Below, one piece after another: positions 6,918-8,155 of a stretch of 8,155 nucleotides of DNA. The notes below the pieces were generated by a model. The model saw only the letters and a list, made by a program, of their open reading frames with translations. It was not told the DNA's origin and did no database searches. The stretch is from Cocleimonas sp. (GTDB lineage Bacteria; Pseudomonadota; Gammaproteobacteria; Thiotrichales; Thiotrichaceae), in the NCBI GenBank assembly GCA_023146675.1, contig JAGLBQ010000274.1, forward strand, positions 1 to 8,155, given 5' to 3'. The translations under genes were made by a program, and so were the position numbers. Position 1 is the stretch's first letter. Each line of letters begins with the position of its first letter.

Positions 6918-6970
6918 TTACTTCCTTATGTGTATAGTCAGTCGTTAATTATCATAACGTGTAATAAAAA
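6918..6970. promoter_or_regulatory. Short divergent promoter region
   Basis: These 53 AT-rich bases must hold the start signals for both the pteridine reductase (minus) and the methyltransferase (plus), unless transcription enters from outside. The reductase has a clear Shine-Dalgarno; the plus-strand gene does not. No -35/-10 pair with acceptable spacing could be identified on either strand, so promoter positions are not assigned. Confidence 0.35.
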
Positions 6971-8140
6971 ATGAAATTTACCACAGAACTCCCCCGACCT
7001 TCCGATGATGCACTTGCCCATAGTCAAAAATTGCAGCATAAAATACGTGATGCAATTCATGAAAATAACGGCGCTATTTCATTTCGTCGCTATATGGAAA
7101 TGGCATTGTATCAACAAGGTTTAGGTTATTATGTTGCAGGTGCTAGGAAAATTGGCAAATCAGGTGATTTTATGACGGCTCCCGAAAGTTCACCCTTATT
7201 TTCACAATGCCTTGCCAGCCAATGTCAGCAAGTATTAGCGCAACTTAAAGAGGGTGACATACTCGAATTAGGTGCAGGTTCTGGCTTAATGGCGGCGCAT
7301 ATTTTACTTGAGCTAGAGAAGCAATCTTCGCTACCAGTCCATTATTATATTCTTGATGTAAGCCCAGAGCTAAAACAACGCCAACAAGAAACCATTGAAA
7401 AACTAGCCCCGCATTTATTAGTGCGTGTTAGCTGGTTGGATAAACTGCCACACTCTTTTACAGGCGTTATTTTAGGCAATGAAGTGTTAGATGCAATGCC
7501 TGTGGATGTCTTTACTTTACATAAAGATCAATGTTTTGAGCATCAAGTCATTTGGCAAGAGGGTGAACTATTAGAGCAACTTAATCCTGCACCTGCTGAT
7601 TTAATGGATGCCGTTGCTAATCTAAATCTTGCTGACATGGAATCGCCTTATACCACTGAAATCAATCAAAACCTTGCAGGTTGGTTTGCAGCATTGTCAG
7701 CCTGTTTGTCGCAAGGTGTGGTACTTTTGATTGATTATGGCTATACCGCCAGCGAGTATTATCATCCTGCACGCAATAAAGGAACGCTGATTTGTCATTT
7801 CCAGCACCATGTCAATGAAGTGCCACTGTATTATCCAGGGTTACAAGATATTACCGCTAATGTGGACTTTACCGCCGTTGCAAACTGTGCCGATAAAGCA
7901 GGATTTAGGGTATCAGGCTTCACCTCTCAATCCGCATTTTTAGCAGGAAATCAATTAGAAAAATTCTTTATACGTGCCTTAGAGGAATCACCTGAAAAGC
8001 AATATGAATTAGCACAACAAGTGCGATTATTGAGTTTGCCATCTGAAATGGGAGAGCGTTTTAAAGTGATTGCACTTAATAAGGAATGTGTACTTGGTTT
8101 GGAAGGATTTTCTGTGATTGATCAGCGACATAGATTATAA
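6971..8140 (+). CDS. MidA/NDUFAF7-type SAM-dependent methyltransferase (COG1565)
   Basis: A 389-residue class I methyltransferase of normal family length. The N-terminal block contains ISFRRYMEMALYQQGLGYY (36-54) and GDFMTAPE (65-72). The SAM-binding motif ELGAGSGL is at 99-106, GNEVLDAMPV at 169-178 and LIDYGY at 253-258. An ICHFQHH-containing loop and the MGERFKVI block (360-367) complete the family pattern. In mitochondria the relative NDUFAF7 dimethylates an arginine of complex I subunit NDUFS2; bacterial targets are unknown, and a role in respiratory complex assembly is only an analogy. The start at 6971 fits the family, whose proteins begin just before LPxPS, but no Shine-Dalgarno is visible in the AATAAAAA stretch before it. 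It is divergent from the pteridine reductase gene, and the window ends 15 bases after its stop, so any downstream operon partner is unseen. Confidence 0.93.
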   Translation: MKFTTELPRPSDDALAHSQKLQHKIRDAIHENNGAISFRRYMEMALYQQGLGYYVAGARKIGKSGDFMTAPESSPLFSQCLASQCQQVLAQLKEGDILELGAGSGLMAAHILLELEKQSSLPVHYYILDVSPELKQRQQETIEKLAPHLLVRVSWLDKLPHSFTGVILGNEVLDAMPVDVFTLHKDQCFEHQVIWQEGELLEQLNPAPADLMDAVANLNLADMESPYTTEINQNLAGWFAALSACLSQGVVLLIDYGYTASEYYHPARNKGTLICHFQHHVNEVPLYYPGLQDITANVDFTAVANCADKAGFRVSGFTSQSAFLAGNQLEKFFIRALEESPEKQYELAQQVRLLSLPSEMGERFKVIALNKECVLGLEGFSVIDQRHRL

Positions 8141-8155
8141 AAATAGTTTTTTCAT

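Noticed and set aside
1..8155. CRISPR arrays, tRNA or rRNA genes, intact insertion sequences
   Set aside because: No regularly spaced direct repeats, cloverleaf-like segments, rRNA sequence or transposase frame was seen on either strand.

Overview
The window looks like a chromosome segment from an AT-rich bacterium, most likely a gammaproteobacterium. That call rests on gene content: a TIGR01777 (YfcH-type) epimerase, a bacterial pteridine reductase with a PTR1-like HYHKS motif, and a MidA/NDUFAF7-type methyltransferase, together with a single-chain pyruvate carboxylase. The genus cannot be fixed from the sequence; a methanotroph-like or sulfur-oxidiser-like lineage is only a guess.

Region 1 (1-1175, plus strand) is the 3' end of what looks like a DNA phosphorothioation (Dnd)-type defence operon. 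It holds the C-terminal ATPase lobe of a DndD/SMC-like protein that runs off the left edge. Next, 3 bases later, is a small protein resembling Dnd-system-associated protein 4. Last is a third gene, coupled to it by a TAATG overlap, that stops after 27 codons and resembles a conserved block of Dnd-associated methyltransferases. This region is more AT-rich by eye than the genes to its right. The operon therefore appears cut at its 3' end, and the break coincides with a stem-loop at 1168-1206.

Region 2 (1364-2287, plus strand) is a complete SDR epimerase whose start is best placed at 1364. It converges on the pyruvate carboxylase, and a perfect 12-bp stem lies between the two genes.

Region 3 (5826-2383, minus strand) is a full-length, apparently intact pyruvate carboxylase of 1147 residues, with biotin carboxylase, carboxyltransferase and biotinyl domains in one chain. 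It would refill the TCA cycle with oxaloacetate. The 347-bp gap upstream of it (5827-6173) has no convincing gene. It carries a 77-bp nest of inverted repeats built from four arms of the type CCTGTAT/ATACAGG.

Region 4 (6174-8140) is a divergent pair with a 53-bp shared spacer: a pteridine reductase on the minus strand and a MidA/NDUFAF7-type methyltransferase on the plus strand. No rRNA, tRNA, CRISPR array or intact insertion sequence was seen.

Nothing here shows an undescribed system on its own. The Dnd-like remnant, which seems to be a divergent variant, and the two unexplained hairpin regions are the parts worth a second look.
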